Origin: an uncultured Oscillospiraceae bacterium
Lineage (GTDB): Bacteria > Bacillota > Clostridia > Oscillospirales > Acutalibacteraceae
Reading direction: 5' to 3'
Assembly: GCA_905203795.1 (NCBI GenBank)
Contig: CAJKXG010000035.1
Location: 1-9,410 of the forward strand
Length of the DNA: 9,410 bases
The translations under genes were made by a program, and so were the position numbers. The number at the start of each line of letters is the position of its first letter. Positions within the stretch are counted from its first letter, which is position 1. Below are positions 1 through 7,793 of this stretch, piece after piece. The notes beneath the pieces are model-generated. The model worked only from the letters and a program-made list of their open reading frames with translations, did not search any database and had not been told where the DNA came from.

Positions 1-1719
1 GTCGGTGAAGAACAGCAACTCGCGATTGTTGCCCGCTTCTACCGTTTGCGTGATGCGGTCGCCTTCTTTCAGTTTCTGCTCACTGCTCATACGCAGCGAT
101 TGCGGGGTGATCTTTTTGAAATACCCGCCTGCGGTGAAGAACAATGTGCAGGGATAATCGGGGATGTTCTCCTCCTGCGCTTCCTCCGCTCCGGCCAGAT
201 CGGTGGCATAGATCAATTGCGTGCGACGAGGCTGCCCGTACTTCTTCGCCACCGCACGCAGCTCGTCGATGATGATGGATTTGACGCGGGCGGGGTTCTT
301 CAGCGTCGCTTCCATTTCGGCAATCTCCGCTTCCAGCCGCTCCACCTCGTCCAGCCGCTTGAGGATATATTCGCGGTTGAGATGGCGCAGCTTGATCTCC
401 GCCACATACTCCGCCTGAATCTCGTCGATGCCGAACCCGATCATCAGGTTGGGGACGACCTCCGTCTCCTCCTCCGTCTCGCGGACGATGCGGATCGCCT
501 TGTCGATGTCCAACAAGATTTTCTGCAATCCCTTCAAAAGATGCAGCTTGTCTTTCGCCTTGTTCAGATCGTACACCACACGGCGGCGCACGCTTTCGAT
601 GCGGAACGCCGTCCACTCCGTCAGCAGTTCGCGCACGCCCAACACCTGCGGCACGCCCGCGATCAACACATTGAAGTTGCAGCCGAACGAATCCTCCAAC
701 GGCGTGGCGGCATACAGCTTGTTCATCACCTTATCGGGATCGGCACCGCGTTTTAGGTCGATCGTGATCTTCAGACCGTTTAAATCGGTCTCGTTGCGGA
801 TATCGTTGACGTCACGAACTTTCCCGCTTTTGACCAGTTCCGTCACTTTGGCGATAATCGCCTCGATGGTGGTGGAATACGGGATCTCGGTCACGTCGAT
901 ACAGTTGTTGGATTTGTCATACGTATAGACCGCGCGCACCCGCACGCTGCCGCGTCCGGTTTCGTAGATTTTCTCCAGTTCCTCGCGGCGATAAATCAGT
1001 TGACCGCCGCCGGGAAAATCCGGCGCTTGCAGGGTGCTGAGCAGATCGTGCTGCGGGTCTTTCATCAGCGCGATGGCAGTGTCACACACCTCCGCCAGAT
1101 TAAACGAACAGATATTGCTCGCCATGCCGACGGCGATACCGAGATTATTATTGACCAGTATAGACGGAAACGTCACCGGCAACAGCGACGGTTCTTTCAT
1201 CGTCGCGTCGTAGTTATCCACAAAATCTACCGTTTCCTTGTCGATATCGCGAAACAGCTCCGCCGCAATGGGCGCGAGCTTCGCCTCTGTATAACGCGAA
1301 GCGGCGCATTCCATATCGGAGGAATACGCTTTGCCGAAGTTGCCTTTCGACTCGACATACGGGTGCAGCAACGCTTCGTTGCCGCGCGAAAGACGCACCA
1401 TCGTGTCGTAGATCGCCGCGTCGCCGTGCGGGTTCAGCTTCATGGTCTGGCCGGCGATGTTGGCGGACTTGATCAAGCCGCCGGTGAGCAGTCCCATCTT
1501 ATACATGGTATACAGCAGTTTCCGGTGCGAGGGCTTGAAACCGTCGATCTCCGGAATGGCACGGGACATAATGACGCTCATGGCGTAGGGCATATAGTTT
1601 TCGCGCAGGGTGTCGGTGATGTCCTGCTGCTCCACCTGTCCCGCGCCGGAAATGTGCGCATTGGGCGGCAGTTCGTTCACACGACCGCCGCTCACCGTTT
1701 TCGTTTTCTTGGAAGCCAT
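1..1719 (-). CDS. Type IIA DNA topoisomerase subunit A (GyrA/ParC-like), 3' end beyond the window
   Basis: Breakage-reunion subunit of an A2B2 type IIA topoisomerase acting on chromosomal DNA. Reverse-complement translation is open for 573 codons from ATG at 1719 to the window edge; the C-terminal part is missing. Seen: RAIPEIDGFKPSHRKLLY (winged-helix entry), GLIKSANIAGQ, NPHGDAAIYDT (residues 96-106), the catalytic tyrosine Y143 in SRYTE after R142, KETVDFVDNYDAT, NNNLGIAVGMASNI, a charged coiled-coil C-gate segment around 454-473, and the start of a C-terminal repeat (FFTAGGYFKKI, about 526-536). It starts 15 nt after the subunit B stop; AAGGA overlapping that TAA and a nearer AAAGGA serve as ribosome binding site, so the two form one operon. 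Compared with E. coli GyrA, the Ser83 position is Ala101 and the first His of HPHGD is Asn96. Gyrase or topo IV activity cannot be decided from this partial sequence, so no symbol is given. Confidence 0.95.
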   Translation of the reverse strand, partial: MASKKTKTVSGGRVNELPPNAHISGAGQVEQQDITDTLRENYMPYAMSVIMSRAIPEIDGFKPSHRKLLYTMYKMGLLTGGLIKSANIAGQTMKLNPHGDAAIYDTMVRLSRGNEALLHPYVESKGNFGKAYSSDMECAASRYTEAKLAPIAAELFRDIDKETVDFVDNYDATMKEPSLLPVTFPSILVNNNLGIAVGMASNICSFNLAEVCDTAIALMKDPQHDLLSTLQAPDFPGGGQLIYRREELEKIYETGRGSVRVRAVYTYDKSNNCIDVTEIPYSTTIEAIIAKVTELVKSGKVRDVNDIRNETDLNGLKITIDLKRGADPDKVMNKLYAATPLEDSFGCNFNVLIAGVPQVLGVRELLTEWTAFRIESVRRRVVYDLNKAKDKLHLLKGLQKILLDIDKAIRIVRETEEETEVVPNLMIGFGIDEIQAEYVAEIKLRHLNREYILKRLDEVERLEAEIAEMEATLKNPARVKSIIIDELRAVAKKYGQPRRTQLIYATDLAGAEEAQEENIPDYPCTLFFTAGGYFKKITPQSLRMSSEQKLKEGDRITQTVEAGNNRELLFFTD

Positions 1720-1734
1720 ATCCTTTCCCGTCCT

Positions 1735-3717
1735 TTATTCCAAATCAAGCATATCGAGATATTCCGCGCCATGCTCGGCGATGATGCGTTTTCGCCCGTC
1801 CAGATTGTCGCCCAGCAGCACATCAAACATCGCGGCGGTCTGCTCCACATCGGCGGGGTTCACTTTCACCAGCCGACGGGTGGCGGGATTCATCGTGGTG
1901 AGCGACATCATCTCCGGCTCGTTTTCACCAAGTCCCTTGGAACGCTGGATTGTGTACTTGGCGTCCCCGATCTCTTCCAAGATCGCCGTCTTTTCGCGGT
2001 CGTTATACGCAAAATACGTATCCGTTTTGGTGTTGATCTCATACAACGGCGTTTCGGCGATATACACATAGCCTTCGTCGATCAGCGTCGGCGTCAGGCG
2101 ATAGAGCATGGTCAGGATCAGCGTGCGGATCTGGAAACCGTCTACATCCGCATCGGTGCAGATGATGATCTTGGAAAACCGCAGCAGTGACAGATCGAAG
2201 GTGGCAAGATTTTTGTTGGATTTCGATTTGACCTCCACCCCGCAACCCATCACCTTCAAAAGATTCACGATGATCTCGCTTTTGAAAATCTTGTCGAATT
2301 CCGCTTTCAGACAATTGAGAATCTTGCCGCGTACGGGAATGACCGCCTGAAATCCCGAGTCGCGCGCCTGTACGCACGCGCCCATGGCGGATTTACCCTC
2401 CACGATAAACAGCTCGCGCTGCTTGACGTCGCGCGTGCGGCAATCCACAAAACCGGGCACGCGGGAGGCAAGGTCGTTGCTGCTTTGCAGGGTCTTTTTC
2501 AGATTGAGGCGGGTGCTTTCCGCCTTTTCGCGGCTGCGCTTGTTGATCAGCACCTGCTCGGTCAGCCGATCCGCCTCCGCTTTATTTTCCAGGAAATACA
2601 CCTCTAAGTTGTGCCGCAAAAACTCGGTCATGGCTTCCTGGATAAATTTGTTGGTGATCGCCTTTTTGGTTTGGTTTTCGTACGAAGTCTGTGTGGAAAA
2701 CGAGGAGGACACCAGTACAAGGCAATCCTGCACATCCTGAAAACTGATCTTGCTCTCATTTTTCAGGTACTTGCCGTTTTGTTTCAGATACGCGTCGATC
2801 TGCGACACAAACGCCGAGCGCACCGCCTTTTCCGGCGAACCGCCATGCTCCAGAAAACTGGAGTTGTGGTAATATTCGAGTAAATTCACTTTATTGGAAA
2901 AACACAGAGCCACATTCAGCTTCACCTTGTATTCCGGCTTGTCCTCGCGGTCGCGCCCGCGGCGTTCCGCCGACCAGACCTGCACGTCGGTCATCGCGTT
3001 TTCGCCCACCAGTTCGCGAACATAGTCCGCGATGCCGTTTTGGTAGCAGAATTCCTCCGTCTCAAAACTGCGCCCGTTCTGGTCGCGCAAAACAAACAGC
3101 AGGTTCGGGTTGACGATTGCCTGCCGCTTGATGATATCGCGGAAATACTCGATCGGTACGGCGATATCGGTGAACACCTGCAAATCCGGTTTCCAGCGGA
3201 TGAGTGTGCCGGTATCTTTTTTCGCATACGGCTCGCTGTGCAGACCGCCAATGTTTTCGCCATGCTCAAAATGCAGCGTATACCGCATGCCGTCGCGGTG
3301 CACCTCCACATCCATGTATTCGGAGGAATACTGCGTGGCGCACGCACCGAGCCCGTTCAGACCGAGCGAAAACTCATAGTTCTCGCTTTCGTTGGTGTTG
3401 TATTTGCCGCCCGCGTACAGTTCGCAGAAGATCAGTTCCCAGTTGTAGCGATCCTCTTTGGCGTTGTAATCCACCGGCATACCGCGTCCGAAATCCTGCA
3501 CCTCAAACGAGCCGTCCTCGTAACGGGTGACAATGATCTTGGTGCCGTGCCCCTCGCGCGCTTCGTCGATGGAGTTGGACAAGATCTCGAACACGGCGTG
3601 CTGGCAGCCCTCCAGCCCGTCCGAACCGAAGATGACGGCGGGACGTTTGCGCACGCGATCGGCGCCTTTCAGCGAGGTAATGCTTTCGTTTCCGTAGCTC
3701 GGCTTTTTGGAAGCCAT
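1735..3717 (-). CDS. Type IIA DNA topoisomerase subunit B (GyrB/ParE-like, Toprim)
   Basis: ATP-hydrolysing subunit, 660 aa, close to ParE length and lacking the insert of long proteobacterial GyrB. GHKL ATPase motifs in order: RKRPAVIFGS (23-32), EILSNSID with E44, N48 and D51, DFGRGMPVD (75-83), the ATP-lid GLNGLG (119-124), and the QTK loop at 349-351. Toprim motifs: VEGKSAMG with catalytic E440, IPVRGKILN (460-468), and TDADVDG with metal-binding D522, D524 and D526; then QRSKGLGE (591-598). ATG 3717 follows AAGGA at 3733-3729 and a sigma-A-type promoter. It is the first gene of the operon with subunit A. Departures from consensus: EGDSAGG is EGKSAMG, the YKGLGE tyrosine is serine, and GLHGVG is GLNGLG. 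I recall similar divergent proteins from Clostridia, usually labelled topo IV subunit B or Toprim protein. Family membership is sure; whether it is gyrase, topo IV or a third enzyme is not. Confidence 0.95.
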   Translation of the reverse strand: MASKKPSYGNESITSLKGADRVRKRPAVIFGSDGLEGCQHAVFEILSNSIDEAREGHGTKIIVTRYEDGSFEVQDFGRGMPVDYNAKEDRYNWELIFCELYAGGKYNTNESENYEFSLGLNGLGACATQYSSEYMDVEVHRDGMRYTLHFEHGENIGGLHSEPYAKKDTGTLIRWKPDLQVFTDIAVPIEYFRDIIKRQAIVNPNLLFVLRDQNGRSFETEEFCYQNGIADYVRELVGENAMTDVQVWSAERRGRDREDKPEYKVKLNVALCFSNKVNLLEYYHNSSFLEHGGSPEKAVRSAFVSQIDAYLKQNGKYLKNESKISFQDVQDCLVLVSSSFSTQTSYENQTKKAITNKFIQEAMTEFLRHNLEVYFLENKAEADRLTEQVLINKRSREKAESTRLNLKKTLQSSNDLASRVPGFVDCRTRDVKQRELFIVEGKSAMGACVQARDSGFQAVIPVRGKILNCLKAEFDKIFKSEIIVNLLKVMGCGVEVKSKSNKNLATFDLSLLRFSKIIICTDADVDGFQIRTLILTMLYRLTPTLIDEGYVYIAETPLYEINTKTDTYFAYNDREKTAILEEIGDAKYTIQRSKGLGENEPEMMSLTTMNPATRRLVKVNPADVEQTAAMFDVLLGDNLDGRKRIIAEHGAEYLDMLDLE

Positions 3718-3760
3718 CTATGCATCATTCCTTATCTCTCATGTGACCATACTGTTTTTA

Positions 3761-3790
3761 AGTTTACCCCATATCTTGAGGTTCTGTCAA
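3761..3790 (-). promoter_or_regulatory. Sigma-A-type promoter for the topoisomerase operon
   Basis: On the minus strand a perfect -35 TTGACA (3790-3785) is followed after 18 nt by TAAACT (3766-3761, 4/6 to TATAAT). Transcription would start near 3754, giving a leader of roughly 37 nt that contains the AAGGA ribosome binding site at 3733-3729. Spacing and position fit the housekeeping promoter of the divergent topoisomerase operon. Inferred from sequence match only. Confidence 0.6.
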
Positions 3791-3791
3791 G

Positions 3792-3818
3792 TCCTACCGT
3801 AGGATTTTGTGGTCAAAA
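3792..3818. repeat. Two abutting small inverted repeats in the divergent intergenic region
   Basis: TCCTAC (3792-3797) and GTAGGA (3799-3804) are perfect complements around a single C, directly followed by TTTTG (3805-3809) and CAAAA (3814-3818) around TGGT. They begin 2 bp upstream of the minus-strand -35 TTGACA, so an operator for the topoisomerase promoter is conceivable. Arms this short can arise by chance. Confidence 0.3.
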
Positions 3819-3851
3819 CCGCGTCCGATCAAACGAAATTTGATAGAGTTG

Positions 3852-3876
3852 GCAAAAAACATGCACCACTTTTTGC
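3852..3876. repeat. Inverted repeat with 7-bp arms, GCAAAAA/TTTTTGC
   Basis: GCAAAAA at 3852-3858 and TTTTTGC at 3870-3876 are exact complements separated by 11 nt, midway between the divergent topoisomerase and purL promoters. A/T-tract arms favour bent DNA, and a hairpin here would be weak. No function can be assigned. Confidence 0.3.
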
Positions 3877-3900
3877 AAAATTCATCATCTTCCCTCTTCC

Positions 3901-3916
3901 TATTTGAACGCAAATA
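3901..3916. repeat. Palindrome TATTTG-AACG-CAAATA upstream of purL, possible operator
   Basis: Perfect 6-bp arms, TATTTG (3901-3906) and CAAATA (3911-3916), lie around AACG, 15 bp upstream of the purL TATAAT, where a -35 element would sit. A DNA-bound regulator here could repress or replace a -35. It does not convincingly match the Bacillus PurBox, although GAAC occurs in it, nor the E. coli PurR operator. Candidate only. Confidence 0.35.
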
Positions 3917-3936
3917 TGGTAAGATAAGTCTATAAT
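3904..3936 (+). promoter_or_regulatory. Candidate promoter for purL
   Basis: A perfect -10 TATAAT lies at 3931-3936. The best -35 nearby is TTGAAC at 3904-3909, but its 21-nt spacing is longer than the usual 16-18, and no better hexamer stands at the normal distance. The start would be near 3943 with a leader of about 48 nt. Either the promoter is weak, or it depends on an activator or on the palindrome over its -35 area. Confidence 0.5.
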
Positions 3937-3970
3937 TGGGGTCAATAATCCCGGCTTGGGGATGTAACGT

Positions 3971-3978
3971 AGGAAGGA
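3971..3978 (+). promoter_or_regulatory. purL ribosome binding site
   Basis: AGGAAGGA lies 12 nt before ATG 3991. This is slightly long spacing, but it is the only purine-rich site near this start, and translation from ATG 3991 begins directly with the conserved N-terminal strand STVIRVFVEK. Confidence 0.65.
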
Positions 3979-3990
3979 CTGAATCATCAT

Positions 3991-6900
3991 ATGTCAACTG
4001 TAATCCGCGTATTTGTGGAAAAACGCGAGGGGTTTGACGTGGAAGCACGACACATGCTCGCCGATCTGCGCGAGAATCTCGGTATGACCGGCATCCGTGG
4101 TCTGCGGCTGCTCAATCGATACGACATCGAGGGCATGACGGCGGAAGAATTCGAGCAGGCACGCGGTATTGTGTTTTCCGAGCCGAACGCCGATGATGTA
4201 TACGACGAAGAATTGACTGTCAGCGAAGGATGGCGGGTATTCGCCATGGAATATCTGCCAGGTCAGTATGACCAGCGCGCGGATTCCGCCGCGCAGTGCG
4301 TACAATTGCTGACAGCGGGTGAACGTCCCCGTGTCGCCACCGCCCGCGTGATCTGCCTGCAAGGCGATCTGACCGACGAGGAATTTGCCCGCGTGCAGGC
4401 GTATCTCGTCAATCCGGTGGAGTCGCGCATCGCGTCGCTGGACAAACCCGAGACGCTGAATATGATGGCGGATGTACCGGAAAATGTGCGCCGTGTCACC
4501 GGCTTCATCGGCATGGACGAAGAGGCTGTCGCCGCCTACCATGCGACGATGGGCTTTGCGATGTCGGTCGCCGATCTGGTGTTCTGCCGCGATTATTTCC
4601 GCGATGAAGAGCACCGCGACCCCACCGTCACCGAACTGAGAGTCATCGACACCTATTGGTCCGACCATTGCCGCCACACCACCTTCCTCACGCGGCTGGA
4701 GGACATTCAAATTCTCGAAGGCAAGCTGTCTGCCGCCATTGTGGATGCGCTGAACGCTTACAACGACGCACGCCGCGAAGTGTATGGTGCGCGTTTGCCC
4801 GAAAAAAATGTGTCGCTGATGGATATGGCAACCATGGGCGCAAAGCTGCTGAAAAAGCAGGGCAAAATTCCCGATCTCGATGAATCCGAGGAGATCAATG
4901 CCTGCTCCATCGAAGTGCCCGTCACCATCGACGGAAAAACCGAGCAGTGGCTGGTACAGTTCAAAAACGAAACGCACAACCACCCGACGGAAATCGAACC
5001 GTTCGGCGGCGCGGCGACCTGTCTCGGCGGTGCGATCCGCGACCCGCTGTCCGGTCGTGCATATGTGTATCAGGCGATGCGCGTCACCGGCAGCGGCGAT
5101 CCGCGCACCACACTGGCAGAGACGCTGCCGGGCAAGCTGCCCACCCGCAAGATCACGACCGGCGCGGCGTCCGGCTATTCCTCCTACGGCAACCAGATCG
5201 GTCTGGCGACCGGTCAGGTGGCGGAGTTGTACGACCCTGGCTATGTCGCCAAGCGTCTGGAGATCGGCGCGGTCGTCGGCGCGTCCCCCAAGAGCAATGT
5301 CGTGCGCGAAGTGCCGCAGGACGGCGATGTGATCGTACTGCTCGGCGGACGCACGGGACGCGACGGCTGCGGCGGTGCGACGGGTTCTTCCAAAGCGCAC
5401 ACCTCCGAATCCATCGACACCTGCGGTGCGGAGGTACAAAAGGGCAATCCGCCCACGGAGCGCAAGCTGCAACGCCTGTTCCGCAATCCGGCGGTGTCCA
5501 CCATGATCAAACGCTGCAACGACTTTGGCGCGGGCGGCGTGTGCGTCGCCATCGGCGAGCTTGCTCCCGGTCTGCGCATCGATCTGGACAGCGTTCCGAA
5601 GAAATATGACGGTCTGGACGGCACGGAGCTGGCCATCTCCGAATCGCAGGAGCGCATGGCGGTCGTGCTGGATAAAAAAGATGTAGACGCGTTCATCGCG
5701 GCGGCAGCGGAGGAAAACCTCGAAGCCACCGTGGTCGCGGTCGTGACCGCCGAGCCTCGTCTGCGCATGAGCTGGCGCGGCGACCGCATCGTGGATGTCA
5801 GCCGCGCGTTCCTCGACACCAACGGCGTAACGCAAACCGCCGAAGCGGTGATTGCTTCTCCCGATCCGGCGATGGATTATCGCACGCTCGTACCGGCGGG
5901 CTTGACGGTCACGCCGATTCCGGAGGCGTTTGTCGAAAATCTGCGCCGTCCGGAAGTCGCCTGCCAGAAAGGGCTGGTCGAACGCTTTGACGCGAGCATC
6001 GGCGCAGCGACGGTCAACATGCCGTTTGCCGGTACCTATCAATTGTCGCCGGAAGACGGCATGGTCGCCAAACTGCCCGTGACGAACGGCGAAACCGACG
6101 ATGCGACGGCGATGACGTTTGGCTTTATCCCGGGGATTTCCCGCTGGAGTCCGTTCCACGGTGCGGTATACGCGGTCACGCTGTCGCTGGCGAAGCTGGC
6201 GGTCATGGGTGCCGATCCGTTTGCCGCCCGCCTGACGTTCCAAGAATATTTTGAGCGTCTGCGCGATGTCCCCGAGCGTTGGGGCAAGCCCACCGCCGCG
6301 CTGCTCGGCGCGTTCCTCGCGCAGGAAAAATTCGGTGTTCCCTCGATCGGCGGCAAAGATTCCATGTCCGGCAGCTTCAACGAGCTGGATGTGCCGCCGA
6401 CGCTGGTCAGTTTTGCATTGAGCATGACCAAAGCCTCCCACACCGGCTCTGCCGCGTTCCGCAAAGCGGATTCGCTGGTGGCGCTGCTGCCGCTTCCCGT
6501 CGTCGAGGAAACCCGTCTGCCCGATTGGGAAAAGACACGGGTGCTGTATGACGAAGTGAGCAAGCTGGTACGATTCGGCGCGGTCAACGCCGCCTCGGTC
6601 GTGCGTGAAGGCGGCGTCGCGGCGACCATCGCCCGCATGTGCTTCGGCAACAAACGCGGCTTCGCCTTTAATCATTCCATCGACCGCACCACGCTTTTTG
6701 CGCCGCAAGCCGGCTCGATCGTGGTCGAGCTGAAAGAAGGCGATATGTGCTTGGAGGGCTTGGACTATGCCCTGCTCGGCACCACGTTGGAAGAACCGAC
6801 CATTGTCATCGAGGGCGAAGAACTGCCGCTGGACACGCTGATCGACGCGTGGACCGCGACGCTCGAACCCATTTTCCCGAATAAACCGCGTGAAAAAGCG

Positions 6901-7764
6901 GCTATGCCGTTGTCTGCGCCGCTGTATACCGAGCGTGCCGGACACGCCCCCGCCGTCAAGGCGGCAAAACCGCGCGTGTTCATCCCCGTATTCCCGGGTA
7001 CAAACTGCGAATACGACACCGCCCGTGCCTTTGCCCGCGCGGGCGCAGAGCCGGAGGTGCTGGTGGTCAAAAACCTGTCCCCCGCCGCGATCGAAGAAAC
7101 CATCGCCCGCATGGACGCCGCCATTCGCCGTTCGCAGATCGTGATGCTGCCCGGCGGCTTCTCCGGCGGCGACGAGCCGGACGGCTCCGGCAAATTCATC
7201 GCCACCACCCTGCGCAGCCCGCGTTTGGCGGACGCCATCGCGGAATTGCTGGGGCAGCGTGACGGCTTGATGCTGGGCATCTGCAACGGTTTCCAAGCGC
7301 TGATCAAACTGGGGCTTGTGCCGTACGGCGAGATCCGCCCGCTCAAACCGACCGATCCGACCTTGACCTTCAACACGCTGGGCCGCCATGTCAGCCGCAT
7401 GGTCTATACCCGCGTCACGTCCGTCAAATCGCCGTGGCTGGCGGGCTGCGAAGCGGGCGATGTGCACTGCATTCCCGTGTCGCATGGCGAGGGCCGCTTC
7501 TACGCCGACGAAGCCACGCTGAAGCTGCTGGCTGCCAACGGTCAGATCGCGACCCAATATGTCACGCCGGACGGCGAGCCCTCCGACGACATTTTGTGGA
7601 ATCCGAACGGCTCGGTGTGCGCCATTGAGGGTATCACCTCGCCGGATGGTCGCGTCCTCGGCAAAATGGGTCACAGCGAACGCCGCGGCACGGATCTTTA
7701 CAAGAACGTCCCCGGCGAAAAGGATCAGCACCTGTTTGAAAGCGGTGTGAACTACTTCCGCTAA
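3991..7764 (+). CDS. purL: Phosphoribosylformylglycinamidine synthase, single-chain (PurL with fused glutaminase)
   Basis: Cytoplasmic enzyme of de novo purine synthesis: FGAR + ATP + glutamine gives FGAM + ADP + Pi + glutamate. It is 1257 aa, the full length of the fused type. An N-terminal PurS-like region covers about residues 1-150. The synthetase core has TYWSDHCRHTTF (H226, H229), NETHNHPTEIEPFGGAA from residue 326, GRDGCGGATGSS near 457-467 and IGGKDSMSG near 786. The C-terminal class I glutaminase starts near residue 994 (PGTNCEYDTA) and has PGGFSGGDEPDGSGKF, the nucleophile C1098 in LGICNGFQ, and H1228 and E1230 in MGHSER, so the catalytic triad is complete. Sequence style matches the Firmicutes/Clostridia clade of fused PurL rather than the split PurS/PurQ/PurL of Bacillus. 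No other pur gene is in the window. No terminator is visible after its stop, so read-through into spoIIID is possible. Confidence 0.98.
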   Translation: MSTVIRVFVEKREGFDVEARHMLADLRENLGMTGIRGLRLLNRYDIEGMTAEEFEQARGIVFSEPNADDVYDEELTVSEGWRVFAMEYLPGQYDQRADSAAQCVQLLTAGERPRVATARVICLQGDLTDEEFARVQAYLVNPVESRIASLDKPETLNMMADVPENVRRVTGFIGMDEEAVAAYHATMGFAMSVADLVFCRDYFRDEEHRDPTVTELRVIDTYWSDHCRHTTFLTRLEDIQILEGKLSAAIVDALNAYNDARREVYGARLPEKNVSLMDMATMGAKLLKKQGKIPDLDESEEINACSIEVPVTIDGKTEQWLVQFKNETHNHPTEIEPFGGAATCLGGAIRDPLSGRAYVYQAMRVTGSGDPRTTLAETLPGKLPTRKITTGAASGYSSYGNQIGLATGQVAELYDPGYVAKRLEIGAVVGASPKSNVVREVPQDGDVIVLLGGRTGRDGCGGATGSSKAHTSESIDTCGAEVQKGNPPTERKLQRLFRNPAVSTMIKRCNDFGAGGVCVAIGELAPGLRIDLDSVPKKYDGLDGTELAISESQERMAVVLDKKDVDAFIAAAAEENLEATVVAVVTAEPRLRMSWRGDRIVDVSRAFLDTNGVTQTAEAVIASPDPAMDYRTLVPAGLTVTPIPEAFVENLRRPEVACQKGLVERFDASIGAATVNMPFAGTYQLSPEDGMVAKLPVTNGETDDATAMTFGFIPGISRWSPFHGAVYAVTLSLAKLAVMGADPFAARLTFQEYFERLRDVPERWGKPTAALLGAFLAQEKFGVPSIGGKDSMSGSFNELDVPPTLVSFALSMTKASHTGSAAFRKADSLVALLPLPVVEETRLPDWEKTRVLYDEVSKLVRFGAVNAASVVREGGVAATIARMCFGNKRGFAFNHSIDRTTLFAPQAGSIVVELKEGDMCLEGLDYALLGTTLEEPTIVIEGEELPLDTLIDAWTATLEPIFPNKPREKAAMPLSAPLYTERAGHAPAVKAAKPRVFIPVFPGTNCEYDTARAFARAGAEPEVLVVKNLSPAAIEETIARMDAAIRRSQIVMLPGGFSGGDEPDGSGKFIATTLRSPRLADAIAELLGQRDGLMLGICNGFQALIKLGLVPYGEIRPLKPTDPTLTFNTLGRHVSRMVYTRVTSVKSPWLAGCEAGDVHCIPVSHGEGRFYADEATLKLLAANGQIATQYVTPDGEPSDDILWNPNGSVCAIEGITSPDGRVLGKMGHSERRGTDLYKNVPGEKDQHLFESGVNYFR

Positions 7765-7793
7765 GCATATGTCTCCCACCCCGCGCATATAGT
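7765..7793 (+). promoter_or_regulatory. Candidate sigma-E promoter for spoIIID
   Basis: Directly after the purL stop, GCATATG (7765-7771) supplies the ATA of a -35, and after 16 nt CATATAGT (7786-7793) fits the -10 pattern CATAYANT known for mother-cell sigma-E of Bacillus. Transcription would start near 7800, leaving a short leader with the AGGGGTGA ribosome binding site. In B. subtilis spoIIID is itself sigma-E dependent, so gene identity and motif agree. The match is by eye; no scoring was done. Confidence 0.55.

Noticed and set aside
1000..2190. Plus-strand open frame of 396 codons across the topoisomerase genes
   Set aside because: It lies opposite two genes with clear topoisomerase motifs, spans their junction, has no domain or ribosome binding site, and has the Arg/His-rich composition of an antisense shadow.
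3040..3843. Plus-strand open frame of 267 codons opposite the 5' part of topoisomerase subunit B
   Set aside because: Antisense shadow running into the intergenic region; low-complexity composition and no family resemblance.
3937..3960. GGGG/CCC/GGGG blocks in the purL leader as a riboswitch or attenuator
   Set aside because: Pairings are only 3 bp, the leader is about 48 nt, there is no terminator hairpin with a T-run, and it has none of the conserved purine, PRPP or guanidine riboswitch cores I can recognise.
3794..4048. Minus-strand open frame of 84 codons in the intergenic region and purL start
   Set aside because: It overlaps the purL start and both promoter regions, has no ribosome binding site and no recognisable sequence.
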